Source: Nonomuraea wenchangensis
GTDB lineage: Bacteria; Actinomycetota; Actinomycetes; Streptosporangiales; Streptosporangiaceae
Assembly (NCBI RefSeq): GCF_900111685.1
Contig: NZ_FOHX01000009.1
Coordinates: forward strand, 186,001 to 250,000
DNA length: 64,000 nt
Reading direction: 5' to 3'
Made by a program: the position numbers and the translations under genes. This document shows, in pieces, positions 28,644-36,760 of this stretch (within the stretch, counting starts at the first letter, position 1; each line of letters opens with the position of its first letter). The notes beneath the pieces were generated by a model. It saw only the letters and a program-made list of their open reading frames with translations, had not been told where the DNA came from and made no database searches.

Positions 28644-28665
28644 CCAAGTCAGTCGGATTAGTTGG
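28644..28665. promoter_or_regulatory. CCAA-N14-TTGG dyad in the cysC promoter
   Basis: The 70-base gap before cysC holds CTACCAAGTCAGTCGGATTA followed by GTTGGGATGTAG, with outer CTAC/GTAG and inner CCAA/TTGG symmetry. Such AT-richer symmetric sequence in a sulfate-gene promoter may bind a sulfur regulator. No family consensus could be matched with certainty. Confidence 0.3.
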
Positions 28666-28677
28666 GATGTAGGAACC

Positions 28678-29892
28678 GTGGAGTGGACCCCCGAACCGCA
28701 CGAGCTGGCCGACCTGGAGCTGCTGCTCTCCGGCGCGTTCGCGCCCCTGACGGGGTTCCTGGGCCACGACGACCTGCACGCGGTGCACGAGCGCGGCAGG
28801 CTCGCCGACGGCACCCCGTGGCCCGCGCCGGTCACCCTTCACCTGCCCGCCGAGGTCTCCCCCGGCGACGAGGTGACCCTGCTGGACCCCGAGGGCCTGC
28901 CGCTCGCGACCCTGACGGTGACCGCACGGGAGGCCGACGGCCTGGTCTCGGGCCCGGTCAAGGGCCTCGGGGCGCCGGAGCACGGCCCCTTCGCCCGCCT
29001 GCGGCTCACCCCGGCCCAGGTCAGGCAGGAGCTCGGCGGGCGCGCCGCGCTCGCCGTCACCATGCGCGGGCCGCTCGACGACCTCTCCGAGATCGTCGCC
29101 ACCGCCAAGGACCTGGACGCGCTGATCCTGCTGCTCCCCCTCGCGTACGGCGAGGGCGGCCCGGCCGTCGTCCGCGCCGCGCTGCGCGCCAAGGAGCAGC
29201 TTCCCCCCGGCACGCTCGTGGTCTCCGTGCCGCTGGCCCCGCGCGCCGAGCCGGAGCTCGACCTGGAGCTGCGCGAGCGCGTCGCGGCGGCGTACGGCGC
29301 CGTCGAGCACTTCCCCGGCCCCGAGCCGGTCACCATCCCGGGGCCGCCGCACCGGCGCGGCCTCGTCGTCTTCTTCACCGGCCTGTCGGGCTCGGGCAAG
29401 TCGACCATCGCCCGCGGCCTCCGCGACGAGCTGCTGGAGCTGGGCGGCCGGGCGCTCACCTATCTCGACGGCGACGTCGTACGCCACCTGCTGTCGAAGG
29501 GCCTGACATTCTCCAAGGCCGACCGCGACCTCAACATCCGCCGCATCGGCTTCGTGGCCGCCGAGGTCGCCAGGCACGGCGGCCTGGCCATCTGCGCGCC
29601 CATCGCCCCCTACGCCGCCACCCGCGCCGAGGTGCGGGCGATGGTCGAGGCGGTCGGCGCGGACTTCCTGCTGGTGCACGTGGCCACGCCGCTGGAGGAG
29701 TGCGAGCGGCGCGACCGCAAGGGCCTGTACGCCAAGGCCCGCGCCGGGCTCATCCCCGAGTTCACCGGCATCTCCGATCCCTACGAGGAGCCGGACGACG
29801 CCGAGCTGGTCATCGACACCACACATCTGTCGATCGAGGCGGCGGTCTCCAGGGTGCTGGAGACGCTGCGGTCCGGAGGCTGGGTACGTTGA
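28678..29892 (+). CDS. cysC: APS kinase with a degenerate ATP-sulfurylase N-terminus
   Basis: A 404-residue protein. Residues 228-404 are a full APS kinase that makes PAPS: P-loop GLSGSGKST at 235-243, LDGDVVRH at 263-270, FSKADRDLNIRRI, and KGLYAKARAGLIPEFTGISD. Residues 1-215 resemble the PUA-like and part of the catalytic domain of ATP sulfurylase (LELLLSGAFAPLTGFLG), but the nucleotide-binding HxxH motif is missing. APS must therefore come from CysDN, 12 kb away. The stop overlaps the next gene (TTGA). PAPS is the donor for the three sulfotransferases of this locus. Confidence 0.87.
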   Translation: MEWTPEPHELADLELLLSGAFAPLTGFLGHDDLHAVHERGRLADGTPWPAPVTLHLPAEVSPGDEVTLLDPEGLPLATLTVTAREADGLVSGPVKGLGAPEHGPFARLRLTPAQVRQELGGRAALAVTMRGPLDDLSEIVATAKDLDALILLLPLAYGEGGPAVVRAALRAKEQLPPGTLVVSVPLAPRAEPELDLELRERVAAAYGAVEHFPGPEPVTIPGPPHRRGLVVFFTGLSGSGKSTIARGLRDELLELGGRALTYLDGDVVRHLLSKGLTFSKADRDLNIRRIGFVAAEVARHGGLAICAPIAPYAATRAEVRAMVEAVGADFLLVHVATPLEECERRDRKGLYAKARAGLIPEFTGISDPYEEPDDAELVIDTTHLSIEAAVSRVLETLRSGGWVR

Positions 29893-30773
29893 TCGATCTC
29901 GCCCTGGTCGGCGGTTCCTTTCTCGTCGCCATCGTGGTCGGACTGACCGGCATGGGCGGCGGTGCGCTCATGACGCCGATGATGATGTTGTTCTTCAACG
30001 TGCCGCCGCTCGCCGCCGTCTCCAGCGACCTCGTGGCCTCGGCCGTGATGAAGCCGGTCGGCGGCTTCGTGCACCTGCGCCGGGGCACGGTCAACCTGCG
30101 CCTGGTGGGCTGGCTGTGCGCGGGGTCGGTGCCGGCGGCGTTCTGCGGGGTGTTCCTGGCCCGTGCGTTCGCCGTCAGCGACGCGGTGAAGTACGCGCTG
30201 GGCGTCGCGCTGTTGCTGGCCGTGGCGGGCATAGCGGTCAAGGCCCTGCTCGGCGGGCGGGGCGGCACGGCGAGCGCCCACGACATCGTCGTGCGCCCGA
30301 TCCCTACCCTACTGGTCGGTATGGTAGGCGGCCTGGTCGTCGGGGTCTCCTCCGTCGGCTCGGGATCGCTGATCATCGTGGCGCTGCTCGCGCTCTATCC
30401 GGCGCTCAAGGCCAACCAACTCGTCGGCACCGACCTGGTGCAGGCCGTGCCGCTGGTCGCCGCCGCCGCGCTCGGCCACCTCCTGTTCGGCGACTTCCAG
30501 CTCCACCTCACGGTCTCACTGCTCATCGGCTCGCTCCCCGGTGTCTACCTCGGCGCCAGGATCTCCTCGCGCGCCCCTGGCGGCCTGATCCGCGCCCTGC
30601 TGGCCATCGTGCTGCTCGCCTCGGCGCTCAAGCTGCTGGACGCGGGCAACGCCGTCACCGTCGGCGCCCTGGCCGCCGCCACCGCGGTCATCGTCGCCGG
30701 GTGGCGGGTGCGGCGGCGCAGGGCGGCCGGCCCGGCCGAGCCGGACGCGGCCATGAGTTCGGCCGCCCGCTAG
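29889..30773 (+). CDS. TauE/SafE (TSUP) family permease
   Basis: A 294-residue membrane protein with about eight helices in two homologous halves. Each half begins with a glycine-rich motif (VVGLTGMGGGALMTPMMM; VVGVSSVGSGSLIIVALL). Family members move sulfite, sulfate, sulfoacetate or other organosulfur anions. TTG 29889 overlaps the cysC stop, so it is co-translated with APS kinase, which strongly suggests sulfate or sulfite as substrate. Direction of transport is unknown. The last 31 bases of the gene are tandemly duplicated. Confidence 0.82.
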   Translation: MIDLALVGGSFLVAIVVGLTGMGGGALMTPMMMLFFNVPPLAAVSSDLVASAVMKPVGGFVHLRRGTVNLRLVGWLCAGSVPAAFCGVFLARAFAVSDAVKYALGVALLLAVAGIAVKALLGGRGGTASAHDIVVRPIPTLLVGMVGGLVVGVSSVGSGSLIIVALLALYPALKANQLVGTDLVQAVPLVAAAALGHLLFGDFQLHLTVSLLIGSLPGVYLGARISSRAPGGLIRALLAIVLLASALKLLDAGNAVTVGALAAATAVIVAGWRVRRRRAAGPAEPDAAMSSAAR

Positions 30774-30804
30774 GGACGCGGCCATGAGCCCGGCCGCCCG
30801 CTAG
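30743..30804. repeat. 31-bp tandem duplication at the permease stop codon
   Basis: The unit that starts GGACGCGGCCATGAG and ends GCCCGCTAG occurs at 30743-30773 and again at 30774-30804 with two differing bases (TT/CC). A third, partial copy (GGACGCGG) follows. Copy 1 carries the permease stop; the CTAG of copy 2 carries the stop (on the reverse strand) of the convergent GH26-like gene. Confidence 0.9.
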
Positions 30805-31967
30805 GGACGCGGCACCGGCGTCGAACGGAAGTAGGGGTCCCGCGCGAGTTTCGCGAAGGCCCGCCCGGTCCCCGGGTCGGAGTCGAAGGTGGTGTCACCG
30901 CGCGGCGCGTGCGGCGAGTCGAAGTACAGCAGCGCCTTGATCTGCGGATAACGCTTGATCTCCCGCGCCACCGACTCGAAGAACCGGCGCTTGAACGCGG
31001 GATCGCGTGGCCGTCCGAACACCCCCCACTCCGCCACCATCACCGGCTTGCCGGGGAAGCGGAGCTGCATCCACCGGTAGAAGCCCGGCCACTGCGCGAA
31101 CTGCTCCTCCTCGCGGGTCTTGTTGACCAGCCGGTCGAAGTCCTTCACCCGGTCGTCGGCGTAGGGGTCCATGGCGACCCAGTCGACCACGTCGTCACCG
31201 GGGTAGAGCTGCTCGAACCATGGCTGTGCCGCCCAGTTGGGCGCCCCCATGTACGTCATCACGAAGACGGCGTTCCTGACGCCCCGCTCGCGCAGCCGCA
31301 GCACGACGTGCCGGTACATCGCCGCGTAGTCGGCGGCCCGCATGCCCGAGCCCGGCGACTCGTCCACGTCGTTCTCCGGCTCGTGGTGCAGCGTGAGGAA
31401 GAACCGTTCGGGGAAGGAGCGCCGCAGGTGGGCGGCCAGCCGGTCGATGCGGCGGTCTATCGCGCCGCGGGCGATCTCGGCCCAGGTGTGGTCGAGCGCC
31501 GGCTTCCAGTTGATCATGAGCAGCCGCGGCCTGGCGGGGTCGCGGGCCAGCGCGATCTCGGCCCGGGTCGGGAACACCTCGCCGCCCCGGTGGTAGACGT
31601 GCACCACGTCGGCCGCCGCCCCCATGCGGGCCTCCGCCCCCCGCAGCGCCTGATCGACCGGCCTGCCGGTGAAGATCTCGGGCGCCAGCCCCCACCAGGC
31701 GCCGCAGGACGGGATGAGCCGGGCGGTGGCCGTACAGGCCGACCCTCCCGCCGCCTTTCTGGCGGGGTCGGCCGGATCGCCGGCGTCCGCTATGGAGCCC
31801 GTGGCCGAGCCCGCCGTGGACGCCGCCGTGGAGCCGGCGGCCGACCCGGCCGTGCCGGCCCCGCCTGCCGTGCCCGCTGTGCCCGCCGCGCCCGCCGTGC
31901 CGGCCACGCCGGAGCAGGAGCTGAGCGTCACGATCGCGGCGAACGCCGTGACCGTTCTGGAAGTCAT
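30801..31967 (-). CDS. GH26-like glycoside hydrolase lipoprotein
   Basis: A 388-residue surface lipoprotein. The signal ends at LSSC (Cys18). A low-complexity Ala/Gly/Thr/Ser linker (20-60, GTAG-type repeats) separates it from the catalytic domain. The (beta/alpha)8 domain matches the GH26 mannanase-like group, with LTLHHEPEND (Glu196, likely acid/base) and VMVAEWGVFG (Glu313, likely nucleophile). It sits between the sulfate genes and the polysaccharide operon, so trimming or releasing the locus product is an attractive guess. Substrate specificity cannot be read from sequence. Confidence 0.7.
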   Translation of the reverse strand: MTSRTVTAFAAIVTLSSCSGVAGTAGAAGTAGTAGGAGTAGSAAGSTAASTAGSATGSIADAGDPADPARKAAGGSACTATARLIPSCGAWWGLAPEIFTGRPVDQALRGAEARMGAAADVVHVYHRGGEVFPTRAEIALARDPARPRLLMINWKPALDHTWAEIARGAIDRRIDRLAAHLRRSFPERFFLTLHHEPENDVDESPGSGMRAADYAAMYRHVVLRLRERGVRNAVFVMTYMGAPNWAAQPWFEQLYPGDDVVDWVAMDPYADDRVKDFDRLVNKTREEEQFAQWPGFYRWMQLRFPGKPVMVAEWGVFGRPRDPAFKRRFFESVAREIKRYPQIKALLYFDSPHAPRGDTTFDSDPGTGRAFAKLARDPYFRSTPVPRP

Positions 31968-32278
31968 TCCCCGTAGTCGCAAAATGGTCCACCCTCCTGG
32001 TCGAAGGACCCCCGTCCTGTCACACCTGAACCTTGCCATGTCATTCCACGAACTTCAGCCGGAGTGACGAGTATCCGCAGGTGGTTGAGGGTAAAGCCAC
32101 GCCCGAATTTTCACGGAATATCGCTTTATAGGAGCCCTTCTTTGCCGCCGTAACGGAAAAATCTCTGCGGATTCAGGTCCGGTGCTGATCGTCCGCCCTA
32201 TAGTGGGCGCACGCCTCGGCCCGTGACGCTGCGTCGCCGGGCGGCGACGACGCGCACACCCTCCAGGAGGCCGCTCCC
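31968..32278. promoter_or_regulatory. Divergent control region of the GH26-like gene and the polysaccharide operon
   Basis: A 311-base gap that is lower in GC than its neighbours, with an AT-rich core at 32100-32165. CGCCC-TATAGT-GGGCG (32194-32209) is a 5-bp dyad with a good -10 box (TATAGT) as its centre, about 70 bases before the operon start. AGGAGG lies eight bases before ATG 32279. No small gene is visible. The promoter call is tentative. Confidence 0.45.
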
Positions 32279-33661
32279 ATGACCCAGCCGCCGGACGCCC
32301 ACGCCCGCCGCTCCGGTGGCGAGCTGGAGGACCACCTCGCGCTGCTGCGCCGGCAGTGGCTGGTCCTCGTGGGCTGCGTCGTGGTCGGCGGCACGGTCGG
32401 GCTCGGGCTCATGCGGCTCACCCCGTCCGCCTACACCGCCGTCACCGAGGTGCAGGTCATGCCGATCGGCGCCCAGGAGCCCGGCAACCAGGTCACCGCC
32501 CGCCAGCGTGAGTCGCTCAACCTCGACACCGAGGCCCAGGTCGCCGCGTCGGCCGTGGTCGCCGGCCGGGCCGCCAAGGCGCTCGGCCTCACCACGGCGG
32601 AGCCGGCGGAGGTCACCGTGCCGCCCAACTCCTCGGTCCTCGCCATCGCGGTCACCGCCGGCGACCCCCAGACCGCCGCCGTCCGGTCCGCCGCGTACGC
32701 CGACGCCTACCTCGCCCACCGCCGCGACAGCGCCCTCGCCGCGCTGACCGAGCAGCAGCAGGCCGTGCTGAGCAAGCTCAGGCAGGTCAACGCCGGCCTC
32801 GACGCCACCATCCGCCGGCTCGCCCTGCTCGTCAGAGGCACGCCCGACCACACCATCGCGCTCCAACGGCAGAGCGTGCTCAACAGGCAGGCCGCGAGCC
32901 TCGCACTCAAGTACGACGCCCTCCGCACGGTCGCGGTCACCCCCGGCACGGTCATCAGCCCCGCCGTGCCGCCGTCCGAGCCCAGCTCCCCCAGCCTGCC
33001 GCTCTACTTCGGCACCGGCCTGATGGCGGGGCTGCTGACCGGCGCCGCGGCCGCCCTGCTCCGCGACCGGCTCGATACCCGGCTGCGCCACGCCGCCGAC
33101 ATCGAGCGGCTGACCGGCCTGCCGGTGCTGGCCGACCTGTCCTGCGCCGACGAGCCCGGCCTGCTGCACGAGCTGGCCTACGCCGTCGAGCCCGGGGTGC
33201 TGCACGAGCTGGCCTGCGCCGTCGTCGCGGCCTGTCCGGGCAAGCGGCTGCTGGTCTGCGCCCTGCCCACCGACCTCTGCTCCTCCTCGCCCGTCGAGCC
33301 GTTCGCCGTCAGCGCCCCGCTCACCGTGCTCGACGGCACCGACGTACGCGACCTGGCGCGGGCCGACGCCGCCCTGCTGCTCGTCGGCCTCGGCCGCGTC
33401 ACCGCCCCCGAGGTCAGCGCCGCCGCCCGCCGGCTCGGCCGGCACGACATCCCGATCATCGGCGTGGTCGCCGTCACCGACGTGGTGCCCGCGTTCGTGC
33501 CGCTGCTGGAGCCGCGTACGCACACGCCGCTCGGCAAGCTGGTGGCCACCGGCGAGTTCCCCACCACGACCTCCTCCGAGCTGGGCATCAGCACGTCCGC
33601 CGAGACGACTCCTCTGTCGCCCATGCCGCCGCTGCGCAGGTCCCGGCCGGGGCCGCCGTGA
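32279..33661 (+). CDS. Wzz-type chain-length/co-polymerase protein
   Basis: A 460-residue membrane protein and first gene of the forward polysaccharide operon. It has membrane helices at about 28-46 and 241-261 flanking an extracellular loop with a coiled-coil stretch (150-215). This is the Wzz/polysaccharide co-polymerase layout that sets polymer length. After the second helix comes a region like the start of a BY-kinase (RLDTRLRHAADIERLTGLPV). Where the Walker A motif should be there is only CPGKRLLVCALPTD, without a nucleotide loop. It probably lacks kinase activity. It overlaps the next gene by four bases. Confidence 0.78.
   Translation: MTQPPDAHARRSGGELEDHLALLRRQWLVLVGCVVVGGTVGLGLMRLTPSAYTAVTEVQVMPIGAQEPGNQVTARQRESLNLDTEAQVAASAVVAGRAAKALGLTTAEPAEVTVPPNSSVLAIAVTAGDPQTAAVRSAAYADAYLAHRRDSALAALTEQQQAVLSKLRQVNAGLDATIRRLALLVRGTPDHTIALQRQSVLNRQAASLALKYDALRTVAVTPGTVISPAVPPSEPSSPSLPLYFGTGLMAGLLTGAAAALLRDRLDTRLRHAADIERLTGLPVLADLSCADEPGLLHELAYAVEPGVLHELACAVVAACPGKRLLVCALPTDLCSSSPVEPFAVSAPLTVLDGTDVRDLARADAALLLVGLGRVTAPEVSAAARRLGRHDIPIIGVVAVTDVVPAFVPLLEPRTHTPLGKLVATGEFPTTTSSELGISTSAETTPLSPMPPLRRSRPGPP
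33152..33223 (+). repeat. 36-bp in-frame tandem duplication in the Wzz-like gene
   Basis: Two consecutive 36-base units encode EPGLLHELAYAV and EPGVLHELACAV (residues 292-315). Only a few bases differ, so the duplication is recent or under conversion. It lengthens the helix preceding the degenerate kinase-like domain. Confidence 0.85.
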
Positions 33662-34938
33662 GCCGCGCCGCCTGGCCGATCGCGGCGCTGCTGGTCGGCT
33701 ACCCGCTCTGGTGGGCGCTCGGGTTCGGCGGCCTGTCGGTGATCATCCTGGCCGGGCCCATGGCGGTGCTGCTCTGGCGGCGCAGGCCGATCCTGGTGCC
33801 GCCCGGGTTCTGGCTGTGGATGCTGCTGCTGGCCGGCTACCTCGTGAGCGCGCTGATGCTGGCCGAGTCGCCGCCCGGCACCTACGGCGAGCTCGGCCCC
33901 GGCCGGCTCATCGGCTGGACGATGCGGCTCGCGCTCTACGTCAGCGTCCTGATCATGGTGCTCTACCTCGGCAACCTGACCGAGCGGGAGCTGCCGCAAC
34001 TCCGGCTGGTGCGCATGCTGGGGGTGCTGTTCGCCACGACGGTGGCCGGCGGGCTGCTCGGCGTGCTGGTGCCGGGCTTCTCGTTCACGTCCCCGGTGGA
34101 GCTGCTGCTGCCCCGCTGGCTGAGCGGCAACGCCTTCGTCCAGAACCTCATCCACCCGACCGCCGCGCAGACCCAGAAGGTGCTCGGCTACGCCATGCCG
34201 CGCCCCGAGGCGCCCTTCGAGTGGGCCAACGCCTGGGGCAGCAACGTGTCGGTGCTGCTGGTCTGGGCGGTGGTCGGCTGGTGGGTGCACGGGAGCCGGC
34301 GGCAGCGCGTCCTGCTCGCCGTACTGACCGCCCTGGCCGCGGTCCCCGTCGTCTACTCGCTCAACCGGGGCCTGTGGATCGGGCTCGGCCTCGCCGTCGT
34401 CTACCTGATCGTCCGGGTGGGCGGGCGCACCAGGCTCGCGCTGTGCGGGGCGGCGACCGCGGCGGCGCTGGCGTTCGCGCTCAGCCCGCTGGCCCCGCTG
34501 GTCGCGCAGCGGCTCGACCGGCCGCACTCCAACGACATCAGGGCCTTCACCGTCACCGCCACGCTCGCCGCCACCGCCCACTCGCCGGTGATCGGCTACG
34601 GCAACACCCGCAACGCCACGGGCAACCACCGGACCGTCACCACCGGGCGCACCGCCTGGTGTCCGGGCTGCGGCCATCCGCCGCTCGGCAGCGACGGCCA
34701 GCTCTGGCTGCTGCTGATGACGCAGGGGCTCACCGGCGCCGCGCTCTACGTGGCCTTCTTCGTCGGCGCGATCCGCCGCCACTGGGCCGACCGCAGCCCC
34801 GTCGGGCTGGGCGGGGTGCTGGTGATGGGCCTCGTGCTGCTCTACATGTTCGTCTACGACGGCCTGGTCACGCCGCTCATCCTCTACCTCATCTCCTTCG
34901 CCCTCCTGTGGCGCAACTCCCGGCGAGGTCCCGCATGA
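33658..34938 (+). CDS. O-antigen polymerase/ligase-like membrane protein (Wzy-type)
   Basis: A 426-residue membrane protein with about eleven helices. A large loop before the last helices contains GYGNTRNATGNHR and CPGCGHPPLGSDGQLWLLLM, the typical position of the Wzy_C/WaaL active loop (Arg/His/Gly-rich). It would link lipid-linked repeat units into polymer outside the membrane. GTG 33658 overlaps the previous stop, and its own stop overlaps the next ATG. Ligase versus polymerase cannot be decided by eye. Confidence 0.78.
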   Translation: MSRAAWPIAALLVGYPLWWALGFGGLSVIILAGPMAVLLWRRRPILVPPGFWLWMLLLAGYLVSALMLAESPPGTYGELGPGRLIGWTMRLALYVSVLIMVLYLGNLTERELPQLRLVRMLGVLFATTVAGGLLGVLVPGFSFTSPVELLLPRWLSGNAFVQNLIHPTAAQTQKVLGYAMPRPEAPFEWANAWGSNVSVLLVWAVVGWWVHGSRRQRVLLAVLTALAAVPVVYSLNRGLWIGLGLAVVYLIVRVGGRTRLALCGAATAAALAFALSPLAPLVAQRLDRPHSNDIRAFTVTATLAATAHSPVIGYGNTRNATGNHRTVTTGRTAWCPGCGHPPLGSDGQLWLLLMTQGLTGAALYVAFFVGAIRRHWADRSPVGLGGVLVMGLVLLYMFVYDGLVTPLILYLISFALLWRNSRRGPA

Positions 34939-35909
34939 ACGACGCCGCCGTCCGTCTCGGCTACCTGGCCGACACCGTCCGGCTGCTCTATCCGGGGCCG
35001 GGGTCGCCGCGGGCCTACACCGTGCTGCCGCACGCCGCCGTGCCCCGCCGGCTGGCGCCGCGGCGCTGGTGGCACGTCGGGTCGCCGGTCATGGTGCCCG
35101 GCGAGGGGTCGATCGCGGCCCACCTGGGCGAGGTCTTCGGGCGGCCGGTCGAGACCGTCCTGCACGTCCGGCCGGCCCGGCGGGCCAACCGCAAGCCGGT
35201 GCTGGAGGTGCGTTCGCGGGGGCGGCTGCTGGCGTACGTGAAGGTGGGCGACAATCCCCGCACCCGCGCGCTGGTCGCCGCCGAGGCGGCGGCCCTGCGC
35301 CGGATCGCCGGGCTCGGCCTGCGCACGGTGGTCGCGCCCGAGGTGCTGCACCTCGGCGAGTGGCGCGGCCTCGCGGTGCTGGCGGTGTCGCCGCTGCCCG
35401 TACGCCGCCGCCGGAGCGCGCCCCGCCCGCTGCTGCTGGCCGCCGTCGCGGAGATCGCCGCCACCGGCCACGACCCCGGTCACGACGCCCGCCACCACGC
35501 CGGTCATGACGCCGGTCATGACTCCAGCCACGACGCCGGTCATGCCACCGGCGCCGCCTGGCACGGGGACTTCGCGCCCTGGAACGTCTGTCCCGCCCCC
35601 GGCGGCCGGCTGCTCGTCTGGGACTGGGAGCGTTACGCGACCGGCGTCCCCTACGGCTTCGACGCCCTCCACCACTTCTTCCACCGCGCCCTGCGCCGGC
35701 TGCCGCCCCCCGACGCCGCGCGCGCCTGCGTGGCGCGGGCGGCGCGCGAGCTCGCCCCGCTCGGCGTGTCCGCGGCCACGGCCCGGCAGAGCGCCCTGCG
35801 TTACCTCATCGCCCTGGCCGACCGGCACGCCGCCGACGGCCACGAACCGCTGGGCCCGCCGCACACCTGGCTCAACCCGGCCGTCGACCACGAGGAGTCG
35901 CTCGTATGA
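34935..35909 (+). CDS. APH-fold kinase with a His/Asp-rich insert
   Basis: A 324-residue protein of the aminoglycoside-phosphotransferase/choline-kinase fold. ATP lysine: LLAYVKVG (Lys103). Catalytic loop: AAWHGDFAPWNV (Asp212, Asn217). Metal site: LLVWDWERY (Asp230, Glu232). Just before the catalytic loop is an insert (179-203) of alternating His, Asp and Gly. The position between polymerase and sulfotransferase genes, with ATGA overlaps on both sides, suggests phosphorylation of a sugar or lipid in polysaccharide assembly, not antibiotic resistance. The substrate is unknown. Confidence 0.72.
   Translation: MNDAAVRLGYLADTVRLLYPGPGSPRAYTVLPHAAVPRRLAPRRWWHVGSPVMVPGEGSIAAHLGEVFGRPVETVLHVRPARRANRKPVLEVRSRGRLLAYVKVGDNPRTRALVAAEAAALRRIAGLGLRTVVAPEVLHLGEWRGLAVLAVSPLPVRRRRSAPRPLLLAAVAEIAATGHDPGHDARHHAGHDAGHDSSHDAGHATGAAWHGDFAPWNVCPAPGGRLLVWDWERYATGVPYGFDALHHFFHRALRRLPPPDAARACVARAARELAPLGVSAATARQSALRYLIALADRHAADGHEPLGPPHTWLNPAVDHEESLV
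35469..35543 (+). repeat. Degenerate short repeats coding a His/Asp/Gly-rich loop
   Basis: Units such as CACGACGCCGGTCATGAC recur with period 6-12 bases and encode HD-x-GHD-type residues 179-203 of the kinase-like protein. Such arrays expand and contract easily. Ten histidines lie within 25 residues. Confidence 0.75.
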
Positions 35910-36760
35910 GGACCGTGAAGCGGTCGGTCCTGTCGTTGTCGCGGGCGGCGGGCCGGTTGACCGCCGGGGCGCGGCTGCTGCCGGCGTTCCTGATCGCGGG
36001 CGGTCAGCGGTGCGGCACGACGTCGCTCTACCGGGCGCTGGCGCAGCACCCGCTGCTGCTCAAGCCGGTGCTGCACAAGGGCGTGCACTACTTCGACGTG
36101 GCCTACTGGCGCGGGCCCGCCTGGTATCAGGCGCACTTCCCGCTGCGGGCGGGGGCGGCGCTGCTCACCCACCGCTACGGCGGCCGGGCGCTGGCCTTCG
36201 AGTCGTCCCCCTACTACCTGTTCCACCCGCTGGCCGGGGAGCGGATCGCCGCCGACCTGCCCGGGGTCAAGCTCGTCGTGCTCGTCCGCGACCCGGTCGA
36301 ACGGGCCTGCTCGGCCCACGCGCACGAGCTGGCCAGGGGGTACGAGACGGAGCCGCGCTTCGAGCGGGCCGTCGAGCTGGAGACGGCCCGGCTCGACGGG
36401 GCCGAGGAGCTGCTGCGCGCCTCGCCGTACGCCCGGCACCACTCCCACCGCCACCACGCCTACCTCGCCCGCGGCCGGTACGCCGACCAGCTCGACCGGC
36501 TGGAGCCGCTGTTCGGCCAGGACCGCATCCTCGTGCTGGACAGCCACGTGTTCTTCCAGCAGCCTGAGCACGTCTACGACCGGGTGCTGGAGTTCCTGGG
36601 GGCGCCGCACCTGGGTTATCCGGAGTTCGAGCGCCACAACGGGCGTCCCCGGCCGCACCCGCTGCCCGCCGAGCTGGGGCGGGCGCTGCGCGACCACTTC
36701 GAGCCGTACGACGCCCGGCTGGTGCGCTGGCTGGGCGCGGAGCCGTCGTGGCGACGGTGA
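35906..36760 (+). CDS. Sulfotransferase (first of three)
   Basis: A 284-residue PAPS-dependent sulfotransferase. The 5'-phosphosulfate loop is LIAGGQRCGTTSLYRAL near residue 35 and the 3'-phosphate site is KLVVLVRDPVERACSAHAHE. The layout (KGVHYFDVAYWRG, then RYADQLDRLEPLFGQDRILV) is that of sulfotransferase-1/heparan-type enzymes acting on carbohydrates. It overlaps the kinase-like gene upstream (ATGA) and the flippase gene downstream by 13 bases. Confidence 0.85.
   Translation: MRTVKRSVLSLSRAAGRLTAGARLLPAFLIAGGQRCGTTSLYRALAQHPLLLKPVLHKGVHYFDVAYWRGPAWYQAHFPLRAGAALLTHRYGGRALAFESSPYYLFHPLAGERIAADLPGVKLVVLVRDPVERACSAHAHELARGYETEPRFERAVELETARLDGAEELLRASPYARHHSHRHHAYLARGRYADQLDRLEPLFGQDRILVLDSHVFFQQPEHVYDRVLEFLGAPHLGYPEFERHNGRPRPHPLPAELGRALRDHFEPYDARLVRWLGAEPSWRR

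Noticed and set aside
35469..35543. Short repeats that could suggest a CRISPR array
   Set aside because: Units are 6-18 bases, have no spacers and stay in frame within a kinase-like gene.
34935..35909. Aminoglycoside resistance gene
   Set aside because: The kinase fold fits, but the gene is embedded by overlaps in a polysaccharide operon and has a His-rich loop not found in resistance enzymes.
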